A DNA stretch of 64,000 nucleotides from Brumimicrobium ulvae (lineage in GTDB: Bacteria > Bacteroidota > Bacteroidia > Flavobacteriales_D > Crocinitomicaceae). The stretch lies in assembly GCF_947504225.1 (NCBI RefSeq), contig NZ_CANNGT010000008.1:104553-168552 (forward strand), given 5' to 3'. A program made the translations under genes and the position numbers. The notes under the pieces are model-generated. The model was given only the letters and a program-made list of their open reading frames with translations, did not search any database and was not told the DNA's origin. Shown here in pieces: positions 52,113 to 61,132 of this stretch. Each line of letters begins with the position of its first letter. Positions within the stretch are counted from its first letter, which is position 1.

Positions 52113-53324
52113 TTAAGATAAAATCTCTTTCACTTTATCAGCTGCTTCTTGTAAAAGAACAGCAGAGTGAACGTTTAATCCTGACTCATCGATTAATTTT
52201 TTCGCTTCAACAGCATTTGTTCCTTGTAAACGTACGATAAGCGGAACTGGAATTCCACCCATGTTTTTGTACGCATCAACAATACCTTGTGCAACACGAT
52301 CACAACGAACAATACCACCAAAGATATTGATCAAGATTCCTTTCACGTTTTCATCTTTTAAAATGATTTCAAATGCTTTCTCAACACGAGCTGCATCTGC
52401 TGTACCTCCAACATCTAGGAAGTTCGCAGGATTACCACCTGACTGCTTGATAATGTCCATTGTAGCCATTGCTAGTCCAGCACCATTCACCATACAACCA
52501 ACGTTTCCATCCAATTTAACGAAGTTTAATCCAGCCTCATCAGCTTCAACCTCTGCAGGATCTTCTTCTGTTTTATCACGCATTGCTGCATAATCCTTAT
52601 GACGGAACAAAGCCGTTGCATCCAAAGTAACTTTAGCATCAACTGCAATCACTTTATCATCTGATGTTTTTAACACTGGGTTAATTTCAAACATTGATGC
52701 ATCACATCCTATGTAAGCGGCATATAAAGAGGAAACGAATTTCGTCATTTCTTTAAACGCTTTTCCGCTTAATCCTAAATTAAATGCGATTTTTCTTGCT
52801 TGGAATCCTTGAAGTCCAACTCGTGGATCAACTTCTTCCTTAAAGATAAGGTGTGGTGTCTCCTCAGCTACCGCTTCGATGTCCATCCCTCCTTCTGTCG
52901 AATAAATAATTACGTTTCTTCCACTATCACGATCCATTAAAACGGACATATAGATTTCAGACGGCTCACTTTCACCAGGATAGTATACATCCTCAGCGAT
53001 CATCACTTTATTCACTTTTTTAGCTACACCGTTTGTTTGTGCAGTTTCTAAATGTCCTCCTAAGATTCCCTTTACAACCTCTTCAACTTTATCGATTCCT
53101 TTGGCTAAAACTACTCCGTGTGAACCTGTCTCTTCGATGATTCCTTTTCCACGACCTCCAGCGTGAATTTGTGCCTTAACAACATACCATTCAGTACCTG
53201 TTTTCTCTGTTAACTCTTTTGCTTTGCTTACAGCATCTTCAACCGCGTCAATCACTACGCTTTCTTGAATTGCAACTCCAAAACTCTTTAAAATCGATTT
53301 TCCTTGATATTCGTGTAAATTCAT
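52113..53324 (-). CDS. sucC: succinyl-CoA synthetase (ADP-forming) beta subunit
   Basis: 403 aa. MNLHEYQGKSILKSFGV opening, ATP-grasp domain (VKAQIHAGGRGK), Mg/nucleotide site FEINPVL, and the CoA-ligase domain (LDVGGTADAARVEKAF, INIFGGIVRCD). It forms the beta subunit of the TCA-cycle enzyme; the alpha subunit gene sucD is not in the window, so the two are unlinked, as in many Bacteroidota. Confidence 0.97.
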   Translation of the reverse strand: MNLHEYQGKSILKSFGVAIQESVVIDAVEDAVSKAKELTEKTGTEWYVVKAQIHAGGRGKGIIEETGSHGVVLAKGIDKVEEVVKGILGGHLETAQTNGVAKKVNKVMIAEDVYYPGESEPSEIYMSVLMDRDSGRNVIIYSTEGGMDIEAVAEETPHLIFKEEVDPRVGLQGFQARKIAFNLGLSGKAFKEMTKFVSSLYAAYIGCDASMFEINPVLKTSDDKVIAVDAKVTLDATALFRHKDYAAMRDKTEEDPAEVEADEAGLNFVKLDGNVGCMVNGAGLAMATMDIIKQSGGNPANFLDVGGTADAARVEKAFEIILKDENVKGILINIFGGIVRCDRVAQGIVDAYKNMGGIPVPLIVRLQGTNAVEAKKLIDESGLNVHSAVLLQEAADKVKEILS

Positions 53325-53455
53325 TATTTTACATTATTAATTTCGGCACTAAAGTAATCTTATTTAATACAATTTTCAAGCATAACTGCTAAAAAGTAAT
53401 AAACAACTCAATATAAATTCTTTATACCTTTAAATACCTAAAAAGTACCATTAAA

Positions 53456-53485
53456 CAAAAAAAGTCCACCTGTTGCTGATGGACT
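53456..53485 (-). terminator. intrinsic terminator of rpmH
   Basis: Minus-strand AGTCCA ... TGGACT followed by T7: 6-bp stem with T tract. Confidence 0.7.
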
Positions 53486-53507
53486 ATTATCAATATTATT
53501 CTAATTC

Positions 53508-53666
53508 CTAGCGCTTAGCTAACTTATCACTAGAAACTGTAAGTCTTTTTCTTCCTTTACGACGACGAGCAGCGAGTACTCTACGACCATTTTTTGTAGC
53601 CATACGACTACGGAATCCATGCTTATTTCTTCTCTTACGTTGTGATGGTTGAAACGTTCTTTTCAT
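53508..53666 (-). CDS. rpmH: 50S ribosomal protein L34
   Basis: 52 aa: starts [20 protein letters not shown], continues [19 protein letters not shown] and ends [13 protein letters not shown], the L34 sequence pattern throughout. The gene stands alone here (no rnpA or dnaA beside it). Strong promoter and terminator flank it. Confidence 0.98.
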   Translation of the reverse strand: MKRTFQPSQRKRRNKHGFRSRMATKNGRRVLAARRRKGRKRLTVSSDKLAKR

Positions 53667-53713
53667 GACCTATTTTATTATAATTTAAAAATTCTCTTTC
53701 CGTTTAAGGATGG

Positions 53714-53743
53714 CAAAGGTAATTCTTTTTTGATTTAAACAAA
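53714..53743 (-). promoter_or_regulatory. rpmH promoter
   Basis: Minus strand: TTTG (53740-53743), 18-base spacer, TACCTTTG (53714-53721), then CCATCC, close to the sequence following the tRNA -7 elements. Confidence 0.65.
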
Positions 53744-53794
53744 ACTCAAATGCAAAAATATTCTTTTTTTAATCGTTATCCACACTTCTTCCAT

Positions 53795-53802
53795 TAACTT
53801 TG
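53795..53802 (+). promoter_or_regulatory. -7 element (TAACTTTG) of the ABC transporter gene
   Basis: TAnnTTTG 32 bases before the ATG; divergent from the rpmH promoter. Confidence 0.55.
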
Positions 53803-53834
53803 CAATCCAATTTACATTTTATACTGTACAAAGA

Positions 53835-55658
53835 ATGCTTAAACCAAAAAATAAAAAGAAGGACCGTGTAAAACTCAGCAAAGAATCAGTTCAAAAAGCG
53901 AAACGCATCTTTAGTTATTTGAAGCCTTATCGTTTATACTTTTTTATTGGCTGGATTTTTTTAGTACTCTCCTCTTCTGCCGGATTGTTTTTCCCCTACC
54001 TATTGGGGCAACTTTTAGGAAGTGACTTACCTTCTGAAACCGGTACCCCAAGCAATCAAGAACTTTTAGAAGGGATTGACTTGAACAACATCAATAGTGT
54101 TGCCTTAGCTTTATTGGTTTTATTGGTCATTCAAAGTGTGTTCTCTTTCTTTAGGGTAGTTATTTTTACCCAAGTCACAGAAAAAACAATGAGAGACATC
54201 AGAAAAGACGCCTTCGATAAATTGGTTTACATGCCTATGGATTTCTTCAATAAAAACAAGGTTGGTGAACTAACAGGTAGAATTGCAGCTGATATTACAC
54301 TAATTCAAGATACGCTTAGAACTACCATCGCTGAATTCTTTAGACAAATCATCATTATTATTGGTTCTATTATTTTCATTACAATCGTTTCTTGGAAACT
54401 GGCGCTAATTATGCTAGCGACCGTCCCGGTAATGGCCTTAATCGCAGTAATATTCGGTCGATTCATTAGAAAGTTAAGCAAAAAAGCACAAGATTATTCT
54501 GCTACTTCAAACGCTATAATCGAAGAAAGCTTAATGGGCATCACTAATGTAAAAACCTTCACCAATGAAGCTTTTATGATCGCTAAATACAGAAAATCAA
54601 TCGAAACGATTAAGAAGTTAAATATTAAAAGTGGAAACTGGAGAGGTCTCTTTATTTCATTTATTATTACATGTCTTTTTGGTGCAATTATTTTTATCAT
54701 CTGGCAAGGACTCCACATGACAGTTGGTCCTGACGCAACATTAGACAAAGGAGATTTCTTTTCATTTGTTATGTTTACTGTATTCATGGGGGCCAGTATC
54801 GGGTCTATTCCTGATTTATATGCAACAATGCAAAAAGCAGTTGGAGCAACAGAACATTTAATGAATATTATTACTGAAGAAACGGAAGAAATGATCCATA
54901 CTGGAACAAAAACAACTCCAATACACGGTGATGTTGCATTCAATGATGTTTCTTTCTTTTATCCGCAAAGAAAAGATTTTAAAGTACTCGACCACCTTTC
55001 CTTTACTGCAAAAAAAGGAGAGAAAATCGCCTTTGTTGGTGCCTCAGGTGCTGGAAAGTCAACCATAGCTTCCATACTTCAACGTTTTTACTCTCCAACT
55101 TCAGGAACTTATACCATCGACGGAACTGATGTGAGTGAATTTTCATTGAATCACTTAAGAAGCCACACTGCTCTAGTACCTCAAGAGGTCATTTTATTCA
55201 GCGGGAGTATAAAAGATAATATTCGTTTTGGAAAACAAGGCGCTACAGATGAGGAAATCATTTCTGCAGCCAAAAAGGCCAATGCCTTTGACTTCATCTC
55301 TTCTTTTCCTGATGGATTTGAAACAGAAGTTGGTGATCGTGGAATTCAACTTTCGGGTGGACAAAAACAAAGAATAGCCATTGCGCGAGCAATATTAAAG
55401 GACCCAACAATTCTTATTTTAGATGAGGCTACTTCTGCTTTAGACACGGAATCAGAACGATTGGTTCAAGACGCTTTAGACAACTTAATGGAAAACAGAA
55501 CCTCATTTATTATCGCCCATCGCCTATCTACCATTCGCAAGGTAGATACAATACTGGTGATGGAGCACGGTAAGATTGTTGAAAAAGGGACACATGACGA
55601 GTTGATCAATAAAGTAGATGGAGTTTATGCAAACTTAAATGAAATGCAGCTAAACTAA
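53835..55658 (+). CDS. MsbA-like ABC exporter (membrane and ATPase domains fused)
   Basis: 607 aa half-transporter. Six-helix membrane domain (residues ~30-330), with a ~50-residue loop between the first two helices. ATPase domain: Walker A GASGAGKST (about 402-410), Q-loop VPQEVILFSG, signature LSGGQKQR (about 507), Walker B LILDEATSAL (about 529), H-loop IIAHRLS. It works as a homodimer; lipid or drug export is the family role, and lipid A flipping (MsbA) is a possibility. Confidence 0.92.
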   Translation: MLKPKNKKKDRVKLSKESVQKAKRIFSYLKPYRLYFFIGWIFLVLSSSAGLFFPYLLGQLLGSDLPSETGTPSNQELLEGIDLNNINSVALALLVLLVIQSVFSFFRVVIFTQVTEKTMRDIRKDAFDKLVYMPMDFFNKNKVGELTGRIAADITLIQDTLRTTIAEFFRQIIIIIGSIIFITIVSWKLALIMLATVPVMALIAVIFGRFIRKLSKKAQDYSATSNAIIEESLMGITNVKTFTNEAFMIAKYRKSIETIKKLNIKSGNWRGLFISFIITCLFGAIIFIIWQGLHMTVGPDATLDKGDFFSFVMFTVFMGASIGSIPDLYATMQKAVGATEHLMNIITEETEEMIHTGTKTTPIHGDVAFNDVSFFYPQRKDFKVLDHLSFTAKKGEKIAFVGASGAGKSTIASILQRFYSPTSGTYTIDGTDVSEFSLNHLRSHTALVPQEVILFSGSIKDNIRFGKQGATDEEIISAAKKANAFDFISSFPDGFETEVGDRGIQLSGGQKQRIAIARAILKDPTILILDEATSALDTESERLVQDALDNLMENRTSFIIAHRLSTIRKVDTILVMEHGKIVEKGTHDELINKVDGVYANLNEMQLN

Positions 55659-55747
55659 TCACATGTACACTTTGAAATTCAAAGCTTTAATCGTATACTG
55701 GCTGTTCAGTGGATTAATAATATTCTTGATATTCTGAATAACCTTTT

Positions 55748-55755
55748 TATATTTG
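55748..55755 (+). promoter_or_regulatory. -7 element (TATATTTG) of the DUF6089 gene
   Basis: TAnnTTTG 37 bases before the ATG. Confidence 0.5.
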
Positions 55756-55792
55756 TAATGTTAAATGCTAAAGCAACAGACAACTTAATGCA

Positions 55793-56737
55793 ATGAGAAA
55801 TTACTTATTATCTCTCAGCTTATTGATTTCAAGCCAATTATTTGGACAGATGAGTTCCAACTTTAACTCTTCGAAAAATTGGTCAATGAATAAGCATGAG
55901 GTCTTCTTCGCTGTTGGACCTACCTTCTTTTTAGGAGATTTAGGAGGACTAAACAAAGAAGGAACACAGAAGTCTATCGTAGATCTTGATTTTTCAAGTA
56001 CAAGGATTGGTGGCGGACTAGGTTACCGATTTAGATTTCACCCAAGATGGGCCACTTCAACACAATTGTATTTTGCTTTAGTTGATGGAAAAGATTCTAA
56101 TACTGATGAAATTATTCGCCGAAGCAGAAACCTTTCCTTCCGCTCCCCTATCTTAGAGTTAAGTCAACGCTTAGAACTAATTATCTTAGCCAATGAAAAG
56201 GTGGGTGCCAGATACAACATACGTGGATTAAAAGGAATGCGCCCAAGAGCAGATGTACTCTATGTTTTTTCAGGAATTTCTGGGTTCTATTACAACCCTC
56301 AAACACAAATCAATGGGAAATGGACCAACCTTCGCCCCTTAAGAACCGAAGGGCAAGGCTTACCGGGCGGAGCTGACGAATATGGAATGTTCAGTTTAGC
56401 GATTCCCTTTGGTGTCGGCTTTAAATTTGGTATAGGTCAATTTTGGAGACTAGGCATGGAAATTTCCTACAATAAAACATTTACTGACTATATAGATGAT
56501 GTGAGTACCGTTTACTATAGCCCAAGCACATTGGCTTCTGAAGTTGGTTCTGACGCTGTATATGCAGCCAATCCAGCCATAGAAAATCATTCCTGGTTTG
56601 GGGAGGGAATGCAACGTGGAAATTCTGAAGATAAAGACGCTTATCTTTTTGCGAATATTGTACTTACTAGAAACATTACTTATCCTAAACCAAAACGTGG
56701 TTCAAGGGTAAAATGGAAAGGAAGAACAAAATTTTAA
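55793..56737 (+). CDS. DUF6089-type outer-membrane beta-barrel protein
   Basis: 314 aa. Signal peptide (MRNYLLSLSLLISSQLFGQ), then glycine/aromatic beta-strands: EVFFAVGPTFFLGDLGGLN, GGGLGYRFRFHPRWA, FSLAIPFGVGFKFGI, LGMEISYNKTFTDYIDDVST. The TFTDYIDDVSTVY segment is typical of the DUF6089 family of Bacteroidota. Outer-membrane location inferred. Closed by a strong terminator. Confidence 0.85.
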   Translation: MRNYLLSLSLLISSQLFGQMSSNFNSSKNWSMNKHEVFFAVGPTFFLGDLGGLNKEGTQKSIVDLDFSSTRIGGGLGYRFRFHPRWATSTQLYFALVDGKDSNTDEIIRRSRNLSFRSPILELSQRLELIILANEKVGARYNIRGLKGMRPRADVLYVFSGISGFYYNPQTQINGKWTNLRPLRTEGQGLPGGADEYGMFSLAIPFGVGFKFGIGQFWRLGMEISYNKTFTDYIDDVSTVYYSPSTLASEVGSDAVYAANPAIENHSWFGEGMQRGNSEDKDAYLFANIVLTRNITYPKPKRGSRVKWKGRTKF

Positions 56738-56756
56738 TCGAATATAAAATAATATT

Positions 56757-56784
56757 AAGGTGAGCGAATGGCTCGCCTTTTTTT
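56757..56784 (+). terminator. intrinsic terminator of the DUF6089 gene
   Basis: AAGGTGAGC-GAATG-GCTCGCCTT stem followed by T7. Confidence 0.88.
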
Positions 56785-56789
56785 ATTCC

Positions 56790-56797
56790 TATTTTTG
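56790..56797 (+). promoter_or_regulatory. -7 element (TATTTTTG) of pyrD
   Basis: TAnnTTTG 16 bases before ATG 56814. The GTG at 56760 lies upstream of it, inside the preceding terminator, so it cannot be the start. Confidence 0.55.
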
Positions 56798-56813
56798 TCA
56801 AAACATTTATGCT

Positions 56814-57833
56814 ATGTACGCTTTAATTAAACGCATTTTCTTTCTTTTTGACCCAGAAAAGATCCATTATTTCACCTTCAAATTAATCAAGTTTACCTTG
56901 TCCATTCCAGGGATGAAATCTCTGTGGAAAAAATGGTACGTTGTAGAAGATAAAAAATTAGAGAGAAAATTATTTGGATTAACTTTTAAAAACCCTGTTG
57001 GACTTGCCGCTGGGTTTGATAAAAATGGAAAACTATTTAATGAACTAGAATATTGTGGTTTTGGATTTATTGAAGTAGGTACTGTAACACCACTTGCACA
57101 AGAAGGGAATCCAAAAAAACGCCTGTTCCGTTTAACTGAAGATGAAGCGATCATCAATCGAATGGGTTTCAACAACGATGGATTAGAAACCCTAGTTGAA
57201 CAGCTAAAAAAACGAAAAACAAAACTAATCATCGGTGGGAATATTGGGAAAAACAAAGTCACACCAAATGAAAGTGCTGTAGACGATTACGTCGCGTGTT
57301 TTAATGCTTTATACCAACATGTAGATTATTTCGTAGTCAATGTGAGCTCTCCAAACACTCCAAATTTACGTGCATTGCAAGACAAAGCTCCTTTAACCGC
57401 CTTATTGAAAACTTTAAAAGACCTCAATCAAACCAAGGAAATTCAACGTCCTATTCTATTAAAAATTGCACCAGATTTAACTGACAGTCAGCTGGATGAC
57501 ATCATAGACATCGTAGCAGAAACAAAAATAGAAGGCGTTATTGCAACCAACACAACTATCGACCGATCTGGATTAAAAACTGAAAATGTCGAAGCGATTG
57601 GAGCTGGAGGAGTATCAGGAAAGCCTTTAACCAAACGTTCTACAGAAGTCATCCGTTACCTGCACGACCAATCCAACGGTAGTTTTCCTATTATTGGTGT
57701 TGGTGGAATTCATTCAGCGAAAGATGCCTTGGAAAAAATTGAAGCAGGCGCCTCATTACTCCAAGTTTATACTGGTTTTATCTATGAAGGTCCTAAATTA
57801 TTAAGAGAAATCAATGAAGCGCTGTTAAAATAA
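56814..57833 (+). CDS. pyrD: dihydroorotate dehydrogenase (quinone), class 2
   Basis: 339 aa from ATG 56814. N-terminal amphipathic helices for membrane and quinone contact ([20 protein letters not shown]) mark class 2. FMN/orotate site: [43 protein letters not shown] with catalytic Ser about 177, and [30 protein letters not shown] binds phosphate. It oxidises dihydroorotate in pyrimidine synthesis. The next gene starts 24 bases downstream. Confidence 0.97.
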   Translation: MYALIKRIFFLFDPEKIHYFTFKLIKFTLSIPGMKSLWKKWYVVEDKKLERKLFGLTFKNPVGLAAGFDKNGKLFNELEYCGFGFIEVGTVTPLAQEGNPKKRLFRLTEDEAIINRMGFNNDGLETLVEQLKKRKTKLIIGGNIGKNKVTPNESAVDDYVACFNALYQHVDYFVVNVSSPNTPNLRALQDKAPLTALLKTLKDLNQTKEIQRPILLKIAPDLTDSQLDDIIDIVAETKIEGVIATNTTIDRSGLKTENVEAIGAGGVSGKPLTKRSTEVIRYLHDQSNGSFPIIGVGGIHSAKDALEKIEAGASLLQVYTGFIYEGPKLLREINEALLK

Positions 57834-57856
57834 TAAGCTTTTCTTATATTAGTAAA

Positions 57857-58711
57857 ATGGAAGAATTAAAAATTATAGAGTGTCCTCGTGATGCAATGCA
57901 AGGAATCAAGGAGTTTATTCCCACAACAACAAAGATTTCATATATCAATGAACTTTTAAAAGTAGGATTCGATACGATTGATTTTGGAAGTTTTGTTTCG
58001 CCTAAGGCTATTCCCCAAATGAAAGACACAGCAGAGGTGCTTAAACACTTAAACCTATCTAATACCCGTTCGAAGTTGTTGGCCATCGTAGCCAATGAAA
58101 GAGGTGCCCAAGATGCTGCTCAATTTGAAGAAATCAATTATTTAGGATACCCCTTTTCTGTTTCAGAAACATTCCAACAACGCAATACCAACACCTCTAT
58201 TGAAGGTAGTTTAGGGAGATTAGAAAGTATTCAAGAAATAGCAGTAAAATCCAATAAAAAATTAGTGGTCTATCTTTCAATGGGCTTTGGTAATCCCTAC
58301 GGTGACCCATGGAATGCTGAAACTGTTTTAAAATGGGCTTCTCGATTAAACAATGAAATGGGGATCGAAATTTTATCACTTTCTGATACTATCGGAGTTT
58401 CGACTGCTGGGTCAATTACCAGTATTCTCAATGGAATAACTCCAGAATTGCCCAATGCAGAGATTGGTGTTCACCTTCACACAACACCAGACACTTATCA
58501 CAAAAAAGTCAAGGCAGCCTATGATGCTGGATGCAGACGATTTGATGGTGCAATTAGAGGGTTTGGAGGTTGTCCAATGGCCAAAGATGATTTGGTTGGA
58601 AATATGCCTACTGAAAAAATGGTGGCCTATTTTACAGAAAACAACATTCGCACAAATATTGACAATGGAGCTTTAGAAAGAGCTGTGCAACAAAGTAATT
58701 ACGTTTTTTAA
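57857..58711 (+). CDS. hydroxymethylglutaryl-CoA lyase
   Basis: 284 aa DRE-TIM metallolyase. ECPRDAMQG (catalytic Arg and first metal Asp), FGSFVSPKAIPQM, LSLSDTIGVST, the metal pair in GVHLHTTPD and the active-site loop GGCPMAKDDLVGNMPTE define HMG-CoA lyase, which splits HMG-CoA to acetyl-CoA and acetoacetate (leucine degradation). It follows pyrD closely, probably in the same transcript. Confidence 0.9.
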   Translation: MEELKIIECPRDAMQGIKEFIPTTTKISYINELLKVGFDTIDFGSFVSPKAIPQMKDTAEVLKHLNLSNTRSKLLAIVANERGAQDAAQFEEINYLGYPFSVSETFQQRNTNTSIEGSLGRLESIQEIAVKSNKKLVVYLSMGFGNPYGDPWNAETVLKWASRLNNEMGIEILSLSDTIGVSTAGSITSILNGITPELPNAEIGVHLHTTPDTYHKKVKAAYDAGCRRFDGAIRGFGGCPMAKDDLVGNMPTEKMVAYFTENNIRTNIDNGALERAVQQSNYVF

Positions 58712-58721
58712 GCTTTATGAT

Positions 58722-59411
58722 ATGAAGAATATATTTTTAATGATTACATCTTTATTTTTTATCCATACAGCGATAGGAAAAGAAACAACTGCATATGAAT
58801 TATCAAACTTCGAATCCCTCGTTGTTATTGGTAATTTCCCCGTAGAGGTTGTACAGTCTGATCGAAAAGAAGCCATTGTGAACAAACACAGCGATAAAGT
58901 AGATCTAAACAACCTTTCTTTTTCATACACCAACAAAGTTCTTACAATAAAATACAGCGGTAGCTTTGTTGAAACAATTGACTTACACATCATCATCTAC
59001 ACTCCTTCACCGATTGCTAATGTTGAAGCAAGAAGAGGTGCTGAGATTAGAATTAATGAAGCTGGTGATTTTGAATCTAGCGTTAGTTACAAAGTGGATT
59101 CTGGCAGTAAAATGCTTATTGAAAACATCAATGCTCCAACGGTTAAGGCTGAAATCACAAAAGGAGGATCAATTCGCATTACAGGAAAAACAGAATTATT
59201 TGAACCTACTGTAAAAACGGGAGGTACAATTGCTGCCGTGCGCTTAAAATCAAAAGAAGTCATCGCAAACATTACTTTTGGTGGCGAAATTATCTGCGGG
59301 CCGACAAAAATTCTAAACGCTAAAGTTACCAGCGGCGGAACTATTAACTATACTGGAAATCCTGATATTACTCAAAAAATCACACTAGGAGGTACAATTG
59401 AAAAGATATGA
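58722..59411 (+). CDS. GIN-domain (DUF2807) secreted protein
   Basis: 229 aa with a signal peptide (MITSLFFIHTAIG). FESLVVIGNFPVEVVQSDRK opens a right-handed beta-helix of repeated G-G-x-I/T turns (TKGGSIRITG, KTGGTIAAVR, TFGGEIICG, TSGGTINYTG, TLGGTIEKI). This is the 'head GIN' putative adhesin fold found throughout Bacteroidota. Overlaps the next gene by four bases. Confidence 0.85.
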   Translation: MKNIFLMITSLFFIHTAIGKETTAYELSNFESLVVIGNFPVEVVQSDRKEAIVNKHSDKVDLNNLSFSYTNKVLTIKYSGSFVETIDLHIIIYTPSPIANVEARRGAEIRINEAGDFESSVSYKVDSGSKMLIENINAPTVKAEITKGGSIRITGKTELFEPTVKTGGTIAAVRLKSKEVIANITFGGEIICGPTKILNAKVTSGGTINYTGNPDITQKITLGGTIEKI

Positions 59412-60103
59412 TATTAAGACTTATTTCTGTTTTTAGCGTGTTTTTTATTTTTGCCTGTAGCAATGACAGCGCAGAAAAAAGTGAATCAACTCCCCCTTTA
59501 AATAAAGAAAATACCGAGGGAAATATTTCTGATGGGGAGGAAGTTTCCACGACAGGAGACTCCACTACTGATACAATAAAAGTAGAAACCTTATTTAACG
59601 CCTCAGGTTTCGATGACAAAAAGTATTATGAACTCTTAATCGAAACCCATTTATGTAATCCCAACTTTGATGCTTCTGCACAAGATGGCACAACACCTTG
59701 CAGTGCTAAATTCTTCGAGTTTCATCCATACAATCACAAAAGAAGCATTGAAGATGCATTTCTGTTGCAAGTCAAAGCGGGAGTTAATAATTATCCCTAC
59801 CGACGCTTATTGATTTTCGTAAGGGAAAAAGGCAAATTGGTGTTAATGAATGGAATTGTTGGTTACTTGGTTGAACGCATAACTACTCCAAATGAAATTG
59901 ACGACCTAATCGTTGCTGTTTTTGACGATTTAGGAAACGATAAATTCGATCGTTATGATGTTCTGATCAGATACAAAGAAGGTAAATATCACTTTGTAGA
60001 AGCCGTTGGTGATTTACATGGAACATTTGATACACCTGATTTAAAACAAAGGGCCTCAAAGGCAATTCTTAAACGTATCAATGAAAAGGAACTGATCTTT
60101 TGA
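59408..60103 (+). CDS. hypothetical lipoprotein
   Basis: 231 aa. Lipoprotein signal (MILRLISVFSVFFIFAC), low-complexity Ser/Thr/Glu linker to about residue 65, then a globular part with YELLIETHLCNPNFDASAQD, RRLLIFVREKGKLVLMNGIV and VAVFDDLGNDKFDRYDVLIRYK. The last has a DxxxDxxD calcium-loop look. Not recognised. ATGA overlap with the GIN gene and TTGA overlap with the next. Confidence 0.7.
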   Translation: MILRLISVFSVFFIFACSNDSAEKSESTPPLNKENTEGNISDGEEVSTTGDSTTDTIKVETLFNASGFDDKKYYELLIETHLCNPNFDASAQDGTTPCSAKFFEFHPYNHKRSIEDAFLLQVKAGVNNYPYRRLLIFVREKGKLVLMNGIVGYLVERITTPNEIDDLIVAVFDDLGNDKFDRYDVLIRYKEGKYHFVEAVGDLHGTFDTPDLKQRASKAILKRINEKELIF

Positions 60104-60534
60104 GAAGCTTTATTTTTATCATATCATCCCTACTGCTTTCTGCCTGTATCAATGAATACACCTTAGACTCAAATTTCCCAACTCACCATATTCATTCCAA
60201 TAGTGCAAAAGTATGGGTCCTTAATAATACCGATGATTTAAAGTCAAAAAAGGTTTCAAAACTGAAGGCCTACAGAAAAACATATACTTTTTATTTAAAC
60301 GGCACATTTAGAGAACAAGAACTCATCCATTTAGGAAGTGATGCTGGTCTTGTTGGTCATTTCAGAATAGAAAATGATCATAAAGACCGCTCTAAACTAA
60401 TCCTTGACTTCAAGGACAGCCCATCAGAATATTACGAAATAATAAAAATCACCAACACTTATCTTGAGCTTAAAAGTACTGGTGAGAACCCAGAGACTTG
60501 GCGTTTTAAAACCCTAAAACCTCCTGTATTATGA
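60100..60534 (+). CDS. lipocalin-like lipoprotein
   Basis: 144 aa from a TTG start overlapping the previous stop (TTGA). Lipoprotein signal (RSFIFIISSLLLSAC). The sequence HSNSAKVWVLNNTDDLKSKK ... TYTFYLNGTFREQELIHLGS ... YLELKSTGENPETWRF resembles the small lipocalin-like domain common in Bacteroidota lipoproteins. Overlaps the amidotransferase-fold gene by four bases. Confidence 0.72.
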   Translation: MRSFIFIISSLLLSACINEYTLDSNFPTHHIHSNSAKVWVLNNTDDLKSKKVSKLKAYRKTYTFYLNGTFREQELIHLGSDAGLVGHFRIENDHKDRSKLILDFKDSPSEYYEIIKITNTYLELKSTGENPETWRFKTLKPPVL

Positions 60535-61103
60535 TTTTAATTATCGATTGTGGTTATTCATCGATTTATAAATTGGAGGATTTGGTAGATCAATACAGCG
60601 ATTATACTACAGTTTCTATTTACGATATTCAATACGAAGAAATTCAAAAGTTAAATCCTAAAGGAGCTATTATTTCTCACGCACATATTTCAATTCACGA
60701 AACCAACGTAGAAAAATATATTGAGAAAATAAAGGAAGTTTTAAAACTTGAGATTCCTGTATTGGGAATTGGAGTCGGACACCACTTATTGGGCGTTTGT
60801 TTTGATGCGCGTCCTGCTTATGAACCCTACCGAAATGAACTTGTGGACATTGGGCTTTTAGAAACTGAAGGACTTTTTGACAAGCTCCCCTACGAAGTAC
60901 AATTGATCAAAGACAATGCAGGCACCATTTCAATCCCTCCTGGATTCCAACTTTTAGCCAGTTCAGATTACAGCATTAATGAAGCCATGAAAAAACATGA
61001 TGCGCCTATTTACGGAGTACAATTTCTACCTGAGGTTTCCGGAAATTTAGGGGCAGTCATTATGGATAACTTTGTGAATATTTCTATGGGGAAAGCAAAT
61101 TGA
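60531..61103 (+). CDS. glutamine-amidotransferase-fold protein lacking catalytic residues
   Basis: 190 aa with the class I amidotransferase layout of the GMP synthase N-domain: ILIIDCGYSSIYKLEDLVDQ opening, GAIISHAHISIHE, the nucleophile elbow GIGVGHHLLG and the closing YGVQFLPEVSGNLG. In active enzymes the elbow is GxCxGHQ and the closing motif GVQFHPE. Here the Cys is Gly81 and the His is Leu166 (Glu168 is kept), so glutaminase activity is not expected. ATGA overlap with the lipoprotein gene upstream. Function unknown; possible regulatory or binding role. Confidence 0.8.
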   Translation: MILIIDCGYSSIYKLEDLVDQYSDYTTVSIYDIQYEEIQKLNPKGAIISHAHISIHETNVEKYIEKIKEVLKLEIPVLGIGVGHHLLGVCFDARPAYEPYRNELVDIGLLETEGLFDKLPYEVQLIKDNAGTISIPPGFQLLASSDYSINEAMKKHDAPIYGVQFLPEVSGNLGAVIMDNFVNISMGKAN

Positions 61104-61132
61104 TTCCAACTTATTTTTAGAACTTAGCAATT

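Noticed and set aside
53510..53840. Replication origin near rpmH
   Set aside because: rpmH is sometimes near oriC, but there is no dnaA, rnpA or cluster of DnaA boxes in the flanking sequence.
56760..56813. GTG start extending pyrD by 18 codons
   Set aside because: These codons fall in the preceding terminator hairpin and upstream of the pyrD -7 element.
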